Shown: positions 8,557-17,410 of the stretch, piece after piece
How positions within the stretch are numbered: the stretch's first letter is position 1
Layout of the letters: the number at the start of each line of letters is the position of its first letter
Assembly: GCA_964612925.1 (NCBI GenBank)
Contig: CAZTFU010000009.1
Location: 10,033-74,032, forward strand
From: Phil1 sp964612925
Lineage (GTDB): Bacteria > Bacillota > Clostridia > Christensenellales > CAG-138
DNA length: 64,000 nt
Reading direction: 5' to 3'
Notes under the pieces: generated by a model
Database searches by the model: none
Seen by the model: the letters and a program-made list of their open reading frames with translations, nothing else
Told to the model about the DNA's origin: nothing
Translations under genes and position numbers: made by a program

Positions 8557-9732
8557 CTATTTGCCCATGTAGTCGCAATCTATCGTTATTACACAGCGAT
8601 ATGTTTCGTCAATATCGTGTGCGGCGGCGGCAACACGGTGCTTTATTTCTTCCGTTTCTTCAATGCTCATTCCCGTCGGCACGACTATATCGAATATCAG
8701 GTTTGTGGTCTTTTCACCGCTTACCATGCGAAAATCATGGAAGCACAATTCCGCATTTATATTGCTTATGGCGTCTGCCATGCTTTGGCGCACGGTGTTA
8801 AGCTTTTCATTATCCGTTTCTATCGGATCCATATGCAACGTAAGTAACATACCGAGCCTTTCGCCGACCTCTCTTTCGGCACGGTCTATTATTTCATGCG
8901 TTTCAAGCAAGTCACAGTCGGCACGCACCTCCGCATGTGCGCTTGCAATTGTTTTACCCGGCCCGTATGAATGGATAAGTATATCATGAAGGCCGATTAT
9001 ACCGTCATATTCGAGTAAAAGCCGCCTTAGCTCATCAACCGTTTCCTTGCTTGGTGCTTCCCCGAGGAGCGGACTTATCACATCCCTTATTATGCCTATC
9101 CCCGAATACAGCACAAATGCCGCCGCGGCAACGGATATGTAACCGTCTATATTTATATCGAATATCAGTCCGAGTATTGCCGATATAAGTATTGCACCGG
9201 TAGCCGCCATGTCGCTCAGGCTGTCGGCGGCGGCCGCGCTCATCGCGGCGGAACCTATCTTTTTGCCTACCCCCGATGTAAAAAAGCCCATCCAAAGCTT
9301 AACGGCCATGGATATAACAAGCACCGTTATCATGCTTATGCTGTAATTGACCGGTTCGGGAGATATTATCTTATCAACGGCTTCCTTTGCAAGCGATACG
9401 CCTACCATAAGTATAACAAACGCAATCGCAAGCGACACAACGTATTCAAGCCGAGCATGGCCGTAAGGGTGTTCCCTGTCGGCAGGCTTTGCGGCCGCCT
9501 TCGCGCCGAATATCATACCTGCGGATGAACCGACATCGCTAAGGTTATTCGCTGCATCGGCCTGTATCGCTATGGAGCCGCTAATAACGCCTATCATGAA
9601 TTTTATCGCGCACAAAAGGATATTGCAAACTATACATACCCACCCCGCCGCGACCGCACATTTTGATCGCACGTTGGGGTCATCCGTATTGCTGTAATTC
9701 CTAACCAATAGTTTGAGTATTGCTTCGCTCAT
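8557..9732 (-). CDS. Cation diffusion facilitator transporter, probable Mn2+ type
   Basis: A 391-residue CDF antiporter with six membrane segments and a cytoplasmic C-terminal domain. The transport-site motif in TM2 reads ADAANNLSD, giving N-xxx-D, and in TM5 AADSLSDMAAT, giving D-xxx-D. From memory, N/D-D/D rather than the D/D-H/D of zinc transporters marks manganese exporters such as MntE, so Mn2+ efflux is the best inference. The TM3 region has EHPYGHARLEY, as usual. The start is ATG 9732, which overlaps the sirtuin stop (TGATG) with GGAG eight bases before it; a GTG one codon earlier is possible. Confidence 0.85.
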   Translation of the reverse strand: MSEAILKLLVRNYSNTDDPNVRSKCAVAAGWVCIVCNILLCAIKFMIGVISGSIAIQADAANNLSDVGSSAGMIFGAKAAAKPADREHPYGHARLEYVVSLAIAFVILMVGVSLAKEAVDKIISPEPVNYSISMITVLVISMAVKLWMGFFTSGVGKKIGSAAMSAAAADSLSDMAATGAILISAILGLIFDINIDGYISVAAAAFVLYSGIGIIRDVISPLLGEAPSKETVDELRRLLLEYDGIIGLHDILIHSYGPGKTIASAHAEVRADCDLLETHEIIDRAEREVGERLGMLLTLHMDPIETDNEKLNTVRQSMADAISNINAELCFHDFRMVSGEKTTNLIFDIVVPTGMSIEETEEIKHRVAAAAHDIDETYRCVITIDCDYMGK

Positions 9733-10466
9733 CACATTTTCTCCGTAACCATGCCGAGTGTTTTTCCTATTGAATCATGTATTATAAGATCGGCACGGTA
9801 ATCATACGGCGTTTCGCTTTTGTTTATCAAAACAAGCTTATTGCCGCTGTAATAATCTATCAAACCGCTTGCGGGGTACACGTTAAGGCTTGTGCCGCCG
9901 ACAATAAGCATATCCGCGCGCATTATGTGCTTGATGGCACCGCTTAAAACGTCCGTATCAAGTCCTTCCTCATATAATACAACATCCGGCTTTATTATAC
10001 CGCCGCATGAACAGCGCGGAACGTTATCCATTTTTTGCAACTGCTCCACACTGTAGCTTTTCCCGCATTTCATACAGTGATTCCTGTATATGCTGCCGTG
10101 CAGTTCGAAAACGCTTTCGCTTCCCGCGAGCTGATGCAGTCCATCTATATTCTGCGTGGCGATTGCCGTAAGTTTACCCGCCTTTTCAAGCTTTGCAAGT
10201 GCGTAATGCGCACGGTTGGGTTCTATTCCCGTAACCATCAATGCACTTCTGTAGTATTTGAAGAAAACATCCGTATGGCGCATAAAGAATGTATGTGAAA
10301 GCAACTCTTCGGGCGGATAACCAAAGCGGCGTATAGCATCAAAGTAGCCGTTTTCGCTTCTGAAATCAGGTATGCCGCTTTCCGTTGATACTCCCGCGCC
10401 GCCAAGGAACGCTATGCGCTTGCTTTGCTCTATCATGCTTTTAAGGGTGCTTAGGCTGTCCGTCAT
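9732..10466 (-). CDS. cobB: Sir2-family NAD-dependent protein deacylase
   Basis: A 244-residue sirtuin that would remove acyl groups from protein lysines using NAD+. It shows the Rossmann and NAD motif GGAGVSTESGIPDFRS, the catalytic region TQNIDGLHQLAG with FELHGS, four zinc-finger cysteines (CMKC, then CSC within RCSCGG) and the IVGGTSLNVYPASG segment. The frame is open further upstream, but ATG 10466 has GCGGAGG at the right distance. A good promoter lies at 10497-10525. It is co-transcribed and coupled with the CDF transporter; no functional link between the two is evident. Confidence 0.9.
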   Translation of the reverse strand: MTDSLSTLKSMIEQSKRIAFLGGAGVSTESGIPDFRSENGYFDAIRRFGYPPEELLSHTFFMRHTDVFFKYYRSALMVTGIEPNRAHYALAKLEKAGKLTAIATQNIDGLHQLAGSESVFELHGSIYRNHCMKCGKSYSVEQLQKMDNVPRCSCGGIIKPDVVLYEEGLDTDVLSGAIKHIMRADMLIVGGTSLNVYPASGLIDYYSGNKLVLINKSETPYDYRADLIIHDSIGKTLGMVTEKM

Positions 10467-10496
10467 ATGCTTAATCCTCCGCAACGTTATAAGTTG

Positions 10497-10525
10497 ATTA
10501 TACCATAGATTCATATGAATAACAA
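10497..10525 (-). promoter_or_regulatory. Promoter of the sirtuin-CDF operon
   Basis: Leftward TTGTTA (10520-10525), 17 bases, TATAAT (10497-10502). The leader to the ATG is about 25 bases. The spacer includes the palindrome TTCATATGAA. Confidence 0.65.
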
Positions 10526-10551
10526 AAAATGCAGGAAATCCTTCATAACTA

Positions 10552-10580
10552 TTTACTTAAACTGCAAAATGCAGTACAAT
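10552..10580 (+). promoter_or_regulatory. Promoter of the aspartate aminotransferase gene
   Basis: TTTACT (10552-10557), a 17-base spacer holding a CTGCAAAATGCAG palindrome, and TACAAT (10575-10580). It lies about 40 bases before the ATG at 10622. Confidence 0.6.
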
Positions 10581-10621
10581 AGAAGTACCAAAAGAATTTT
10601 TTCATTCATGGAGGTATTTGC

Positions 10622-11893
10622 ATGAAACCTGTTTGCGATATGAGCCAAAGCGAGCTTAACGAATTCTATGCCGCTGCCAAAAAGGAGTATGAGGCCTGCA
10701 AAGCAAAGGGTCTTTCGCTTAACATGGCGCGCGGCAAGCCGAGCAATGCTCAGCTTGCACTTTCGGCCGAAATGCTCACATTGCTCAATAACGACAATTG
10801 CACCGTGGACGGCATTGACGCACGCAACTATGGCACGCTTGAGGGTCTGCCGAGCTGCCGCAAAATGTTTGCCGACATTTTGGATGTTGACGCCGATGAA
10901 GTATTCGCCGCCGGCAGTGCAAGTCTTACCCTTATGTATGATACCATTGCCAAGGCATTCACGCACGGTCTTTTGCACAGTGAAAAGCCTTGGGCCAAGC
11001 TGGACAAGGTAAAGTTCCTCTGCCCGGTTCCGGGCTATGACCGTCATTTTACCATATGTGAAAGCTTTGGTATTGAAATGATAAACGTACCCATGACCGC
11101 CGAAGGTCCCGATATGGATCTGGTTGAAGAACTTATTAAGGACGATGCGGTAAAGGGCATGTGGTGCGTACCCAAGTACTCCAATCCCGAAGGCATTATA
11201 TACAGCGATGCCACAATTCGCCGCATAGCTTCAATGAAGCCCGCCGCAAGCGATTTCGTGCTTATGTGGGATAACGCATACTGCGTACACGAATTTGAGG
11301 GCGAATATGTACCGTTCCCGAATATACTTGCACTGTGCCGTGAGGCGGGTAATGCCGACATGGTATTCGAATTTGCAAGCACATCCAAAATAACTTTCCC
11401 CGGCGCGGGCGTTTCCTGCTTTGCCACCAGCCGCGACAATATGGCATATATGAAAAAGTTGCTTAACGCGCAGGTGATAAGCTTTGACAAGATGAATCAG
11501 CTTCGACATGTTATGTTCCTCAAGGATAAGGCGGGCGTTATCGAGCACATGAAGAAGCACGCCGCCATAATGAAGCCCAAGTTTGATGCCGTTATAGCTG
11601 CCCTTGATACCGTAGCACCTTATGGCATTGCAAGCTACAACAAGCCCAAGGGCGGTTATTTTGTCAGTCTGAACGTTATGAATGGCTGCGCAAAGCGCGT
11701 GCATCAGCTTATGAAGGAAGCCGGCGTTGTCATGACGGGTCCCGGTGCGACCTTCCCCTACGGTAAGGATCCCGATGATAAAAACCTTCGCATTGCACCG
11801 AGCCTTCCTCCCGTTGAGGATGTTGAAAAGGCCATGGAGGTGCTCTGCTCCTGCATAAAGCTTGCCGCCGCGGAAAAGCTGCTCGGCCTATAA
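10622..11893 (+). CDS. Aspartate aminotransferase-like PLP enzyme
   Basis: A 423-residue fold-type I aminotransferase. Visible motifs are LNMARGKPSNAQL near the N-terminus, RNYGTLEGLPSCR, the Asn-Pro pair in VPKYSNPEGIIYS, the DNAY segment, and the Schiff-base lysine in ASTSKITFPGAGVS. The opening pattern and GTLEGLPSCRKMF fit the Asp_aminotransf family (Pfam PF12897), whose characterised members are class Ic aspartate aminotransferases. It would interconvert aspartate/2-oxoglutarate with oxaloacetate/glutamate. ATG 10622 has GGAGG seven bases upstream. The gene is monocistronic, with a strong terminator shared with the convergent GntR gene. Confidence 0.85.
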   Translation: MKPVCDMSQSELNEFYAAAKKEYEACKAKGLSLNMARGKPSNAQLALSAEMLTLLNNDNCTVDGIDARNYGTLEGLPSCRKMFADILDVDADEVFAAGSASLTLMYDTIAKAFTHGLLHSEKPWAKLDKVKFLCPVPGYDRHFTICESFGIEMINVPMTAEGPDMDLVEELIKDDAVKGMWCVPKYSNPEGIIYSDATIRRIASMKPAASDFVLMWDNAYCVHEFEGEYVPFPNILALCREAGNADMVFEFASTSKITFPGAGVSCFATSRDNMAYMKKLLNAQVISFDKMNQLRHVMFLKDKAGVIEHMKKHAAIMKPKFDAVIAALDTVAPYGIASYNKPKGGYFVSLNVMNGCAKRVHQLMKEAGVVMTGPGATFPYGKDPDDKNLRIAPSLPPVEDVEKAMEVLCSCIKLAAAEKLLGL

Positions 11894-11933
11894 GTCGTAA
11901 TCAAAAATATTTATCTGAATTAAGAGTAAATTG

Positions 11934-11962
11934 AAAGAGGATGCGCCGCATCCTCTTTTTTG
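11934..11962. terminator. Bidirectional intrinsic terminator
   Basis: AAAGAGGATGC (11934-11944) and GCATCCTCTTT (11948-11958) form an 11-bp stem with a GCC loop, followed by T's rightward and by U's from the A's leftward. It lies between the convergent aminotransferase and GntR genes. Confidence 0.85.
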
Positions 11963-11968
11963 TTTTTG

Positions 11969-12658
11969 TTATTCATCAGCAAGCAAGGGTGAATGGAGCA
12001 ATGCCTGCTTTGTGCTTTCAAGGTGGGTGCGCAATATTGCCTTTGCAAGGCTTGCATCCCTTATGCGGCAGGCATCTATAAGCGCACGGTGCTCGGATAT
12101 GTTCTTTACACGCGGCATATCCTTTTCCGTATAGAATGGATGAAGGTACCTGTCAACATTTGCATGGAACTGGTCTATCAGCTGAATCGCAACCTTGTTT
12201 CCGCTTGGTTCATACAGGGCAAAATGCAGTTTAAGGTTTATCGAATCAAGGTTTTCCATGTTCTGTTCCGCGCTGAATTCTTCAAGATATTCGTCAGCCT
12301 TATGAATAGCCTCATCCGTCATCAAGGAAATGGCCGCACCGAGTGTGCCCGTTTCAAGCATTATGCGTGTATCCATAACGTTTGCAAGTTCGCTTGCGTT
12401 AAGCTTTGTTACCACGGCACCGCGATTCTGGTATATTCTAACAAGGCCCTGCGCTTCAAGCTGGCGCAACGCTTCCCTGACGGGGATATGACTTACGCTT
12501 AATGCCTGAGATATTTCGTCCTGTCTAAGCGGCATGCCGCCGGGCAGTACACCGCGAATTATGGCCGTGCGCATAACGTGAAACACCCAATCCCTTGCCG
12601 CCATTGAGCGCGGCTGCAACTCCTGAGCTATTTTTGCCAGTTCCATAATTGCTTTCAC
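11969..12658 (-). CDS. GntR-family (FadR/FCD-type) transcriptional regulator
   Basis: A 229-residue regulator. The N-terminal winged helix contains LRQDEISQALSVSHIPVREA and LRQLEAQGLVRI, the GntR signature. The C-terminal all-helical FCD domain has the metal-ligand pattern D (MDTRIMLETG), H (LKLHFALYE) and H (SEHRALIDAC), suited to a small carboxylate effector. The ligand is unknown. The start is GTG 12658 or ATG 12646; the ribosome binding site does not clearly decide. It faces the aminotransferase gene across a shared terminator. Its own leader contains a dyad that may be an autoregulatory site. Confidence 0.85.
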   Translation of the reverse strand: MKAIMELAKIAQELQPRSMAARDWVFHVMRTAIIRGVLPGGMPLRQDEISQALSVSHIPVREALRQLEAQGLVRIYQNRGAVVTKLNASELANVMDTRIMLETGTLGAAISLMTDEAIHKADEYLEEFSAEQNMENLDSINLKLHFALYEPSGNKVAIQLIDQFHANVDRYLHPFYTEKDMPRVKNISEHRALIDACRIRDASLAKAILRTHLESTKQALLHSPLLADE

Positions 12659-12681
12659 TCGCTTCCCTGTTTTTTAATGCC

Positions 12682-12692
12682 GACAAGTTGTC
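12682..12692. promoter_or_regulatory. Candidate autoregulatory operator of the GntR gene
   Basis: GACAA-G-TTGTC is a perfect dyad in the leader of the GntR gene, between the promoter and the start codon. Its size suits a GntR dimer site. The match to any known consensus is loose. Confidence 0.3.
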
Positions 12693-12728
12693 TTACACCT
12701 TGCCGAGTAGACTGATTATTTAAGATAC

Positions 12729-12757
12729 ATTCTATATACTTTTTGATATTTCGTCAA
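12729..12757 (-). promoter_or_regulatory. Promoter of the GntR gene
   Basis: Leftward TTGACG (12752-12757), 17 bases, TAGAAT (12729-12734). The transcript leader is about 65 bases and carries the dyad at 12682. Confidence 0.6.
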
Positions 12758-12817
12758 GCAGAAAAATGAATAATTCGTCTTTTATAAATGCAGATATACA
12801 TTTTTATGCAAAGCGAA

Positions 12818-12840
12818 AGACGCAGCCGGGGAGCTGCGCC
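12818..12840 (-). terminator. Probable terminator of the htrA-like gene
   Basis: CGCAGC (12821-12826) pairs with GCTGCG (12833-12838) about 70 bases beyond the stop codon. The leftward tail (TCTTTCGCTTTG) is only moderately U-rich, so termination may be partial. Confidence 0.4.
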
Positions 12841-12905
12841 CTTCTATGGATGGGGGGTATGTCAAAACGGAGTGCCCGTTATGACCGTGTCTTTTACGAA
12901 GAGAA

Positions 12906-14354
12906 TTATTTTTCCCTTTCGCCGAGCGTGACTTCGATATCTATTTTTTCGCTGCCGCGCTGTACGGTTATTGTTACCTTATCGCCCACGGAATATTCAT
13001 AAAGCAGAGCGGAAATTTCGCTTGAACTTGTGATCTGCTGTTCATCGAATGCAAGTATGATGTCGTTCACCTGCAATCCTGCCGCCTCCGCTGCACTGCC
13101 CGCCTCTATGGAATATATCTGCGGGTGAGTGGTATAGTTGTTGCCGAAAAAGCCGTAATTGCCCGTCATAAACGCAACATTCTGCATGCTTATGCCAAGG
13201 TACGGTCTGCCGGTAACAAAGCCGTGATCCATAAGGTCGGTTATCACGCCCTTTGCCGTATCCATGGGGATTGCAAAGCCGATACCTTCGACATCATCGC
13301 CCGATGCTTTGGAATTGACTATGCCTATCAGCTCACCGGCCGCATTGAAAAGGCCTCCGCCGCTGTTGCCGGGGTTGACGGATGCATTCACCTGCATAAG
13401 CGTCATTTGCTGTCCGTCTATGGTCACTTCCCTGTCAAGGCCGCTTATAATGCCCTTTGATACGCTGGTTGCAAGCACGCCGAGCGGGTTGCCTATCGCA
13501 TAGATGGTATCGCCCACCATAAGGTTGCCGCTTACGCCTATTGTTGCCGCACTCAGGTTTTCGGCATCTATTTTTATCACGGCAAGGTCCGTATAGCTGT
13601 CCGCGCCCACAAGCTGTGCTTCATATTCGGCACCATCCTGCAAATAGACCTTTATCTTTTCGGCACCCGAAACAACGTGGTTGTTAGTGATAATGTACCC
13701 GTCCGAGGTTATTATTACGCCGCTGCCGCTACCCACGGTTTGCGATTCGCTTTCGCCCTGCGAATACCAATAGTAGCCTGAGGTTTGCGCCTCTATATCT
13801 ATGCTTACTACGCTACTCATGCAGCTTTGTACTATGCTTGTGTTGCCTTCACCTTCGGCTACCTTTTCGCTCATTACCATGCCGTTGCTCGGTTTGGTCG
13901 AAGGATCACTTGTTATAGCGGGTTCGCTTGCATTTTTGTCATCCGCAGGCAGGTTTGAATTGTCGCCCTGCTGTATGTCGGGTACGTTGTTTGCTTCCTT
14001 CTGCGCATCAACATTATTTGAGCCTATGCTGTGCCCCACCGCAAGACCCACCGCCGTAAACAGCAGTGCCGCAACAACTACCGTGGCTATCATTTGCGTC
14101 ATAGTCACGAATTTCTTCGGCTTGGAGCCGTTGCCGCCGTTATTCCCGCCGTTATTGCCGCCGTAATTTCCGTTATTGCCGCCGTAATTTCCGTTATTGC
14201 CGTCGGCATTGGCATATGGCGTATAATTGGCGGATGAAGCGTTATTATATCCGTAGCCATACTGCTCATAGCCCGAGTGTGATTGTTGCTGCGGCTGCTG
14301 AGGCTGTTGCTGCTGCGGATTTTGCTGCTCATACCATTTCCAGTTGTTTTCCAT
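12906..14354 (-). CDS. HtrA/DegP-like membrane-anchored serine protease with PDZ domain
   Basis: A 482-residue quality-control protease. The cytoplasmic N-terminus is low complexity: a Gln/Pro run (residues about 11-24) and NGNYGGN repeats (about 53-75). One membrane helix follows (TVVVAALLFTAVGLAVG). The trypsin-like domain has the triad His in ITNNHVVSG, Asp in SYTDLAVIKID and Ser in VNPGNSGGGLF. One C-terminal PDZ domain includes RPYLGISMQ and GSAAEAAGLQVNDIILAFD. This is the usual layout of Firmicute HtrA proteins, which degrade misfolded exported proteins. ATG 14354 follows AAGGAGG. Confidence 0.92.
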   Translation of the reverse strand: MENNWKWYEQQNPQQQQPQQPQQQSHSGYEQYGYGYNNASSANYTPYANADGNNGNYGGNNGNYGGNNGGNNGGNGSKPKKFVTMTQMIATVVVAALLFTAVGLAVGHSIGSNNVDAQKEANNVPDIQQGDNSNLPADDKNASEPAITSDPSTKPSNGMVMSEKVAEGEGNTSIVQSCMSSVVSIDIEAQTSGYYWYSQGESESQTVGSGSGVIITSDGYIITNNHVVSGAEKIKVYLQDGAEYEAQLVGADSYTDLAVIKIDAENLSAATIGVSGNLMVGDTIYAIGNPLGVLATSVSKGIISGLDREVTIDGQQMTLMQVNASVNPGNSGGGLFNAAGELIGIVNSKASGDDVEGIGFAIPMDTAKGVITDLMDHGFVTGRPYLGISMQNVAFMTGNYGFFGNNYTTHPQIYSIEAGSAAEAAGLQVNDIILAFDEQQITSSSEISALLYEYSVGDKVTITVQRGSEKIDIEVTLGEREK

Positions 14355-14500
14355 AATATATCCTCCTTCTGCCCACGCATTATGTGGGCTTACGGTTTTT
14401 TCCTTTCTATGGCCTTATTATAGCTTGCGATTATGTACATTAAACGCGCGACAAGTATCAATATTGTGTTACTTTTTGTATTAATTGTGGCATATACACA

Positions 14501-14533
14501 AAAGCCCCATCCGCATTGTGCGGAAGGGGCTTT
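14501..14533 (-). terminator. Terminator of the racemase-family gene
   Basis: AAAGCCCC (14501-14508) with GGGGCTTT (14526-14533), and an inner CCGCA/TGCGG pair, form a long GC-rich hairpin. U's follow leftward. It lies just after the stop at 14547. Confidence 0.75.
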
Positions 14534-14546
14534 ATGATATTACGGT

Positions 14547-15665
14547 TTACTTTGCGTCCGCACGGAATTTGCGTGTGGCCTTTGCAAGCATCTTTTCCAT
14601 ATTGGGCTTTATGGGTGTGCCCGCCGCAGTGGAGGGCGCATACTGCCACGGTGCACTGTGTACAAGCGGTTTTTCCGCTATGGGTTCGGGATAATTGTCG
14701 CATTCCGCAGTTATGTCATGCGGATAAACCATGTTATCGGCAAGGGCAAGTTCTGCGCATATGCTCTTGCCCACATCGCTTTCCATCATGCCGCCTACCC
14801 AGCAGCCGACTCCCGCCTGTTTGCACATACGGTTTATTTCAAGCGAATTCGAAAGTCCGCCCACACGCGCAGGCTTTATGTTCACGAAGCCGCATGCGCC
14901 TATTTCAAGCGCCTGCCGTGTAATAAACGGATCGGTTATGCTTTCGTCAAGGCAAATGGGCGTATCTATCAGCTTTTGCAGCTTTGCATGGTCAATTATG
15001 TCCATGGGGCTGAAGGGCTGTTCTATCATGGCAAGACCGAATTTATCTATCTTGCGGAAAACATCCGCTTCGTCTATGGTATATGAGGAATTGCAGTCGA
15101 TATGGAACACGTTATTCGGGAAAACCGAGCGAACGGCCTGCAGCATGTTTACATCCCAGCCGTGCATTGCTTTAAGCTTTACACGCTTTGCGCCGCTGTC
15201 TATGGCGCCGCCTATCTCGGCAATAAGCTCATCAAGCGTATCGCACACGCCAAAGCCCGCGCCCTCGTCAATCACGGTGTTTTTGCTTTCGGGGCAGAGC
15301 AAAGTGTGGAGCGGCACGCCCTTTATATCCGCTTCAAGCGTCCACCACGCCATTTCAATGCCCGCCTTGGCAAAGGGATTGCCCTTTATATCCTTCATTG
15401 CGGTCATAACGTCTTCCGCTTTGTCAAACTCCTTGCCAAGCACCATCGGCGTAAGGAAGCGTGACGCAACATTAAACAATCCCTCGCCGTATTCATAGCA
15501 ATATGTGGGGCCGGGCAACGGGCTTGATTCGCTCCACCCTTCATGTTCGCCCGAACGCAGGCAGGTCAAAAGCACGGCGTTGCCGGCGTCCGCACCGTAT
15601 GCCGTGCGCCACGGTTTATGGAATCTGTTTTCCACAAGGTAAAGTTCAACACTGTCAATCTTCAT
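14547..15665 (-). CDS. Enolase-superfamily enzyme of the N-succinylamino-acid racemase / OSBS group
   Basis: A 372-residue enzyme of the muconate-lactonizing subgroup. Active-site landmarks are the KxK pair in RVKLKAMHGWD, metal ligands Asp in HIDCNSSY, Glu in MIEQPF and Asp in CLDESI, and the opposite catalytic Lys in VNIKPARVGGL. The GGMMESDVGKS stretch matches the GGMLE-type loop of NSAR/OSBS enzymes. These racemise N-acyl amino acids and/or form o-succinylbenzoate for menaquinone. No men gene is nearby, and the partner gene upstream resembles D-aminopeptidase, so an amino-acid racemase role is favoured. ATG 15665 follows AAGGGGA, 31 bases after the hydrolase stop. Confidence 0.85.
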   Translation of the reverse strand: MKIDSVELYLVENRFHKPWRTAYGADAGNAVLLTCLRSGEHEGWSESSPLPGPTYCYEYGEGLFNVASRFLTPMVLGKEFDKAEDVMTAMKDIKGNPFAKAGIEMAWWTLEADIKGVPLHTLLCPESKNTVIDEGAGFGVCDTLDELIAEIGGAIDSGAKRVKLKAMHGWDVNMLQAVRSVFPNNVFHIDCNSSYTIDEADVFRKIDKFGLAMIEQPFSPMDIIDHAKLQKLIDTPICLDESITDPFITRQALEIGACGFVNIKPARVGGLSNSLEINRMCKQAGVGCWVGGMMESDVGKSICAELALADNMVYPHDITAECDNYPEPIAEKPLVHSAPWQYAPSTAAGTPIKPNMEKMLAKATRKFRADAK

Positions 15666-15696
15666 TTGTTATTTCCCCTTTCTTATGTGAAAAGAA

Positions 15697-17259
15697 TTAT
15701 CGGCATTTTACGAACGGAATACGGGCTATGCGGGAACCGCTTATGTCAAGCCCCGTCACTTCGCCTTGTCCGTTATATACAAATTTCAGGAACGTGCTTC
15801 TCGGATATTCCGCGGCGAATTTGTTTTCGCCTATCTTATGCAGTCTTGTTTTGCCGCGGCGAAGGTGCTCAATATACAGTGCGCCGTTTTCTTCGGTTAT
15901 TGTATAGAATGCTTCCACCTCGTCCCCGTAATAGCGGCCCGCAACACCATTCAGTTCTTCCGCATTAGGTGCGGAATCATCCGCCTTTACAAGAACGGCG
16001 TTATCCTCGCTGTCACGGTATGCGGCGCATTTTGTGCCGAGCAGATAATACGTTTCAAGCCTACCCTGCCTGTACAGGTTGCCGCGCACATGTGTAAGCG
16101 GCGAAAGGCCGTATTTCTCACTGCGGAAAAGCTTGCCGTCACGTTCGACTATTTTAACAAGCGTTGCGCCCTGTTCCGCATAATAGAAGCCTGCGGCTTC
16201 ATCAAGGCTCGGTTCTTCGCTTACTTCAAGCTCTGCTGCGGCATTTTGCGGCATATCAAGCATCAGCCGCATTATTTTCCATGCAGCGGGACCCGTTGCA
16301 ACGTTTTGCGTATTCGAAAGGATTATCACATCTATATCGTCATCGCTAAAGCGCATGGTTACCGTTCTGAATCCCGCATCCTCACCGACGTGCATAAGAT
16401 AGCTGTGCCCTTCAAGCTTACCCGCCCAAAGGCCGCAGGCGTATGTTGTGGGAGCATTGTTTTCAAGAACGGGCACGGTGGTCATTTCGTCCACAACGCT
16501 TTTATCGCATATTATGTAATCGCGGTAGTTGCCCATCCACTTTGCAAGGTCACGCGCAGTGGTATTCAGTGCGGTTCCGCCGTAAAGGCTGTAATTCAGC
16601 GGGTCATAAAAATACTCCGTGCCATTATCTATATAGGATTTTGCTTTATTGGGTATACGCTTCCAGTATTTGTCGCACACAACGGTATTCGTCATGCCGA
16701 GCGGACGGAATATGCGCTCCTCGGCAAGGTGAGCAAAGTCTTTCCCCGTTACCTTTTCCGCTATAAGTGCAAGCAGGGCGAAATTCGTATTGCTGTATGA
16801 AAACTTCGTGCGCGGCACAAAATTGACATCCTTCTGCCTTGCGCAAAGGCGCATAACGTATTCCTGTGAGGTTATATCGTCATTATCAACACCGTTAAGG
16901 TCCTGCAGGTCAAAGTAATCGCGTATGCCCGAATCATTATTCATAAGGTCACGCAAGCTCACCTTGGCTTCAAAGTTTATATATTCGCCCACATAGTTCC
17001 TTATGTCCGCATCAAGGTCAACAAGCCCTTCCCTGCTGAGGAGCATTACGAGCATTACCGTAAACTGTTTGGACACGCTTGCCGCATGAAAAACCGTATC
17101 GCTGTTTATCAGCACGGAGCTTTCCATATCCGCATAGCCAAAGCAGCGTTCATACACCGTTTCTCCTCTTTGTCTTATAAGCACCTGTCCGCCGGGGCAG
17201 ACCCCGCTCTGCCAAGGTGCAAATATTTCATCTATTTTTGCCGTAATGTTTTCCTTCAT
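15697..17259 (-). CDS. Serine beta-lactamase-fold hydrolase, D-aminopeptidase-like
   Basis: A 520-residue protein without a signal peptide. The N-terminal about 330 residues are a class C beta-lactamase/esterase fold with SxxK as SVSK (FHAASVSKQFTVM) and YxN as YSN (FSYSNTNFALLAL). About 190 residues follow that look like two lipocalin-like beta barrels (AGFYYAEQGATLVKIVERDG and AGRYYGDEVEAFYTITEENG begin similar units). Catalytic domain plus two barrels is the layout of the Ochrobactrum D-aminopeptidase, so cleavage of N-terminal D-residues or amides is a reasonable inference; an esterase is the alternative. I chose ATG 17259, preceded by GGAGAGG, over the longer open frame. Confidence 0.75.
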   Translation of the reverse strand: MKENITAKIDEIFAPWQSGVCPGGQVLIRQRGETVYERCFGYADMESSVLINSDTVFHAASVSKQFTVMLVMLLSREGLVDLDADIRNYVGEYINFEAKVSLRDLMNNDSGIRDYFDLQDLNGVDNDDITSQEYVMRLCARQKDVNFVPRTKFSYSNTNFALLALIAEKVTGKDFAHLAEERIFRPLGMTNTVVCDKYWKRIPNKAKSYIDNGTEYFYDPLNYSLYGGTALNTTARDLAKWMGNYRDYIICDKSVVDEMTTVPVLENNAPTTYACGLWAGKLEGHSYLMHVGEDAGFRTVTMRFSDDDIDVIILSNTQNVATGPAAWKIMRLMLDMPQNAAAELEVSEEPSLDEAAGFYYAEQGATLVKIVERDGKLFRSEKYGLSPLTHVRGNLYRQGRLETYYLLGTKCAAYRDSEDNAVLVKADDSAPNAEELNGVAGRYYGDEVEAFYTITEENGALYIEHLRRGKTRLHKIGENKFAAEYPRSTFLKFVYNGQGEVTGLDISGSRIARIPFVKCR

Positions 17260-17410
17260 CAATACGATTCCTCTCCGCCGCCCAACGCGGCCTTTTTGTG
17301 CGACATTCCACATACCGCAACTCGTGATTTAGTATACCAAATCAAATATAAAAGTCAACCGTTCGTAGTGCATGGGGTTCCATTTTCGTCATTTACAATA
17401 TATAATATAT

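Noticed and set aside
14105..14380. NGNYGG-coding repeats around 14150-14200 as a CRISPR or tandem-repeat element
   Set aside because: They are in-frame coding repeats of the HtrA N-terminal linker, with no spacers.
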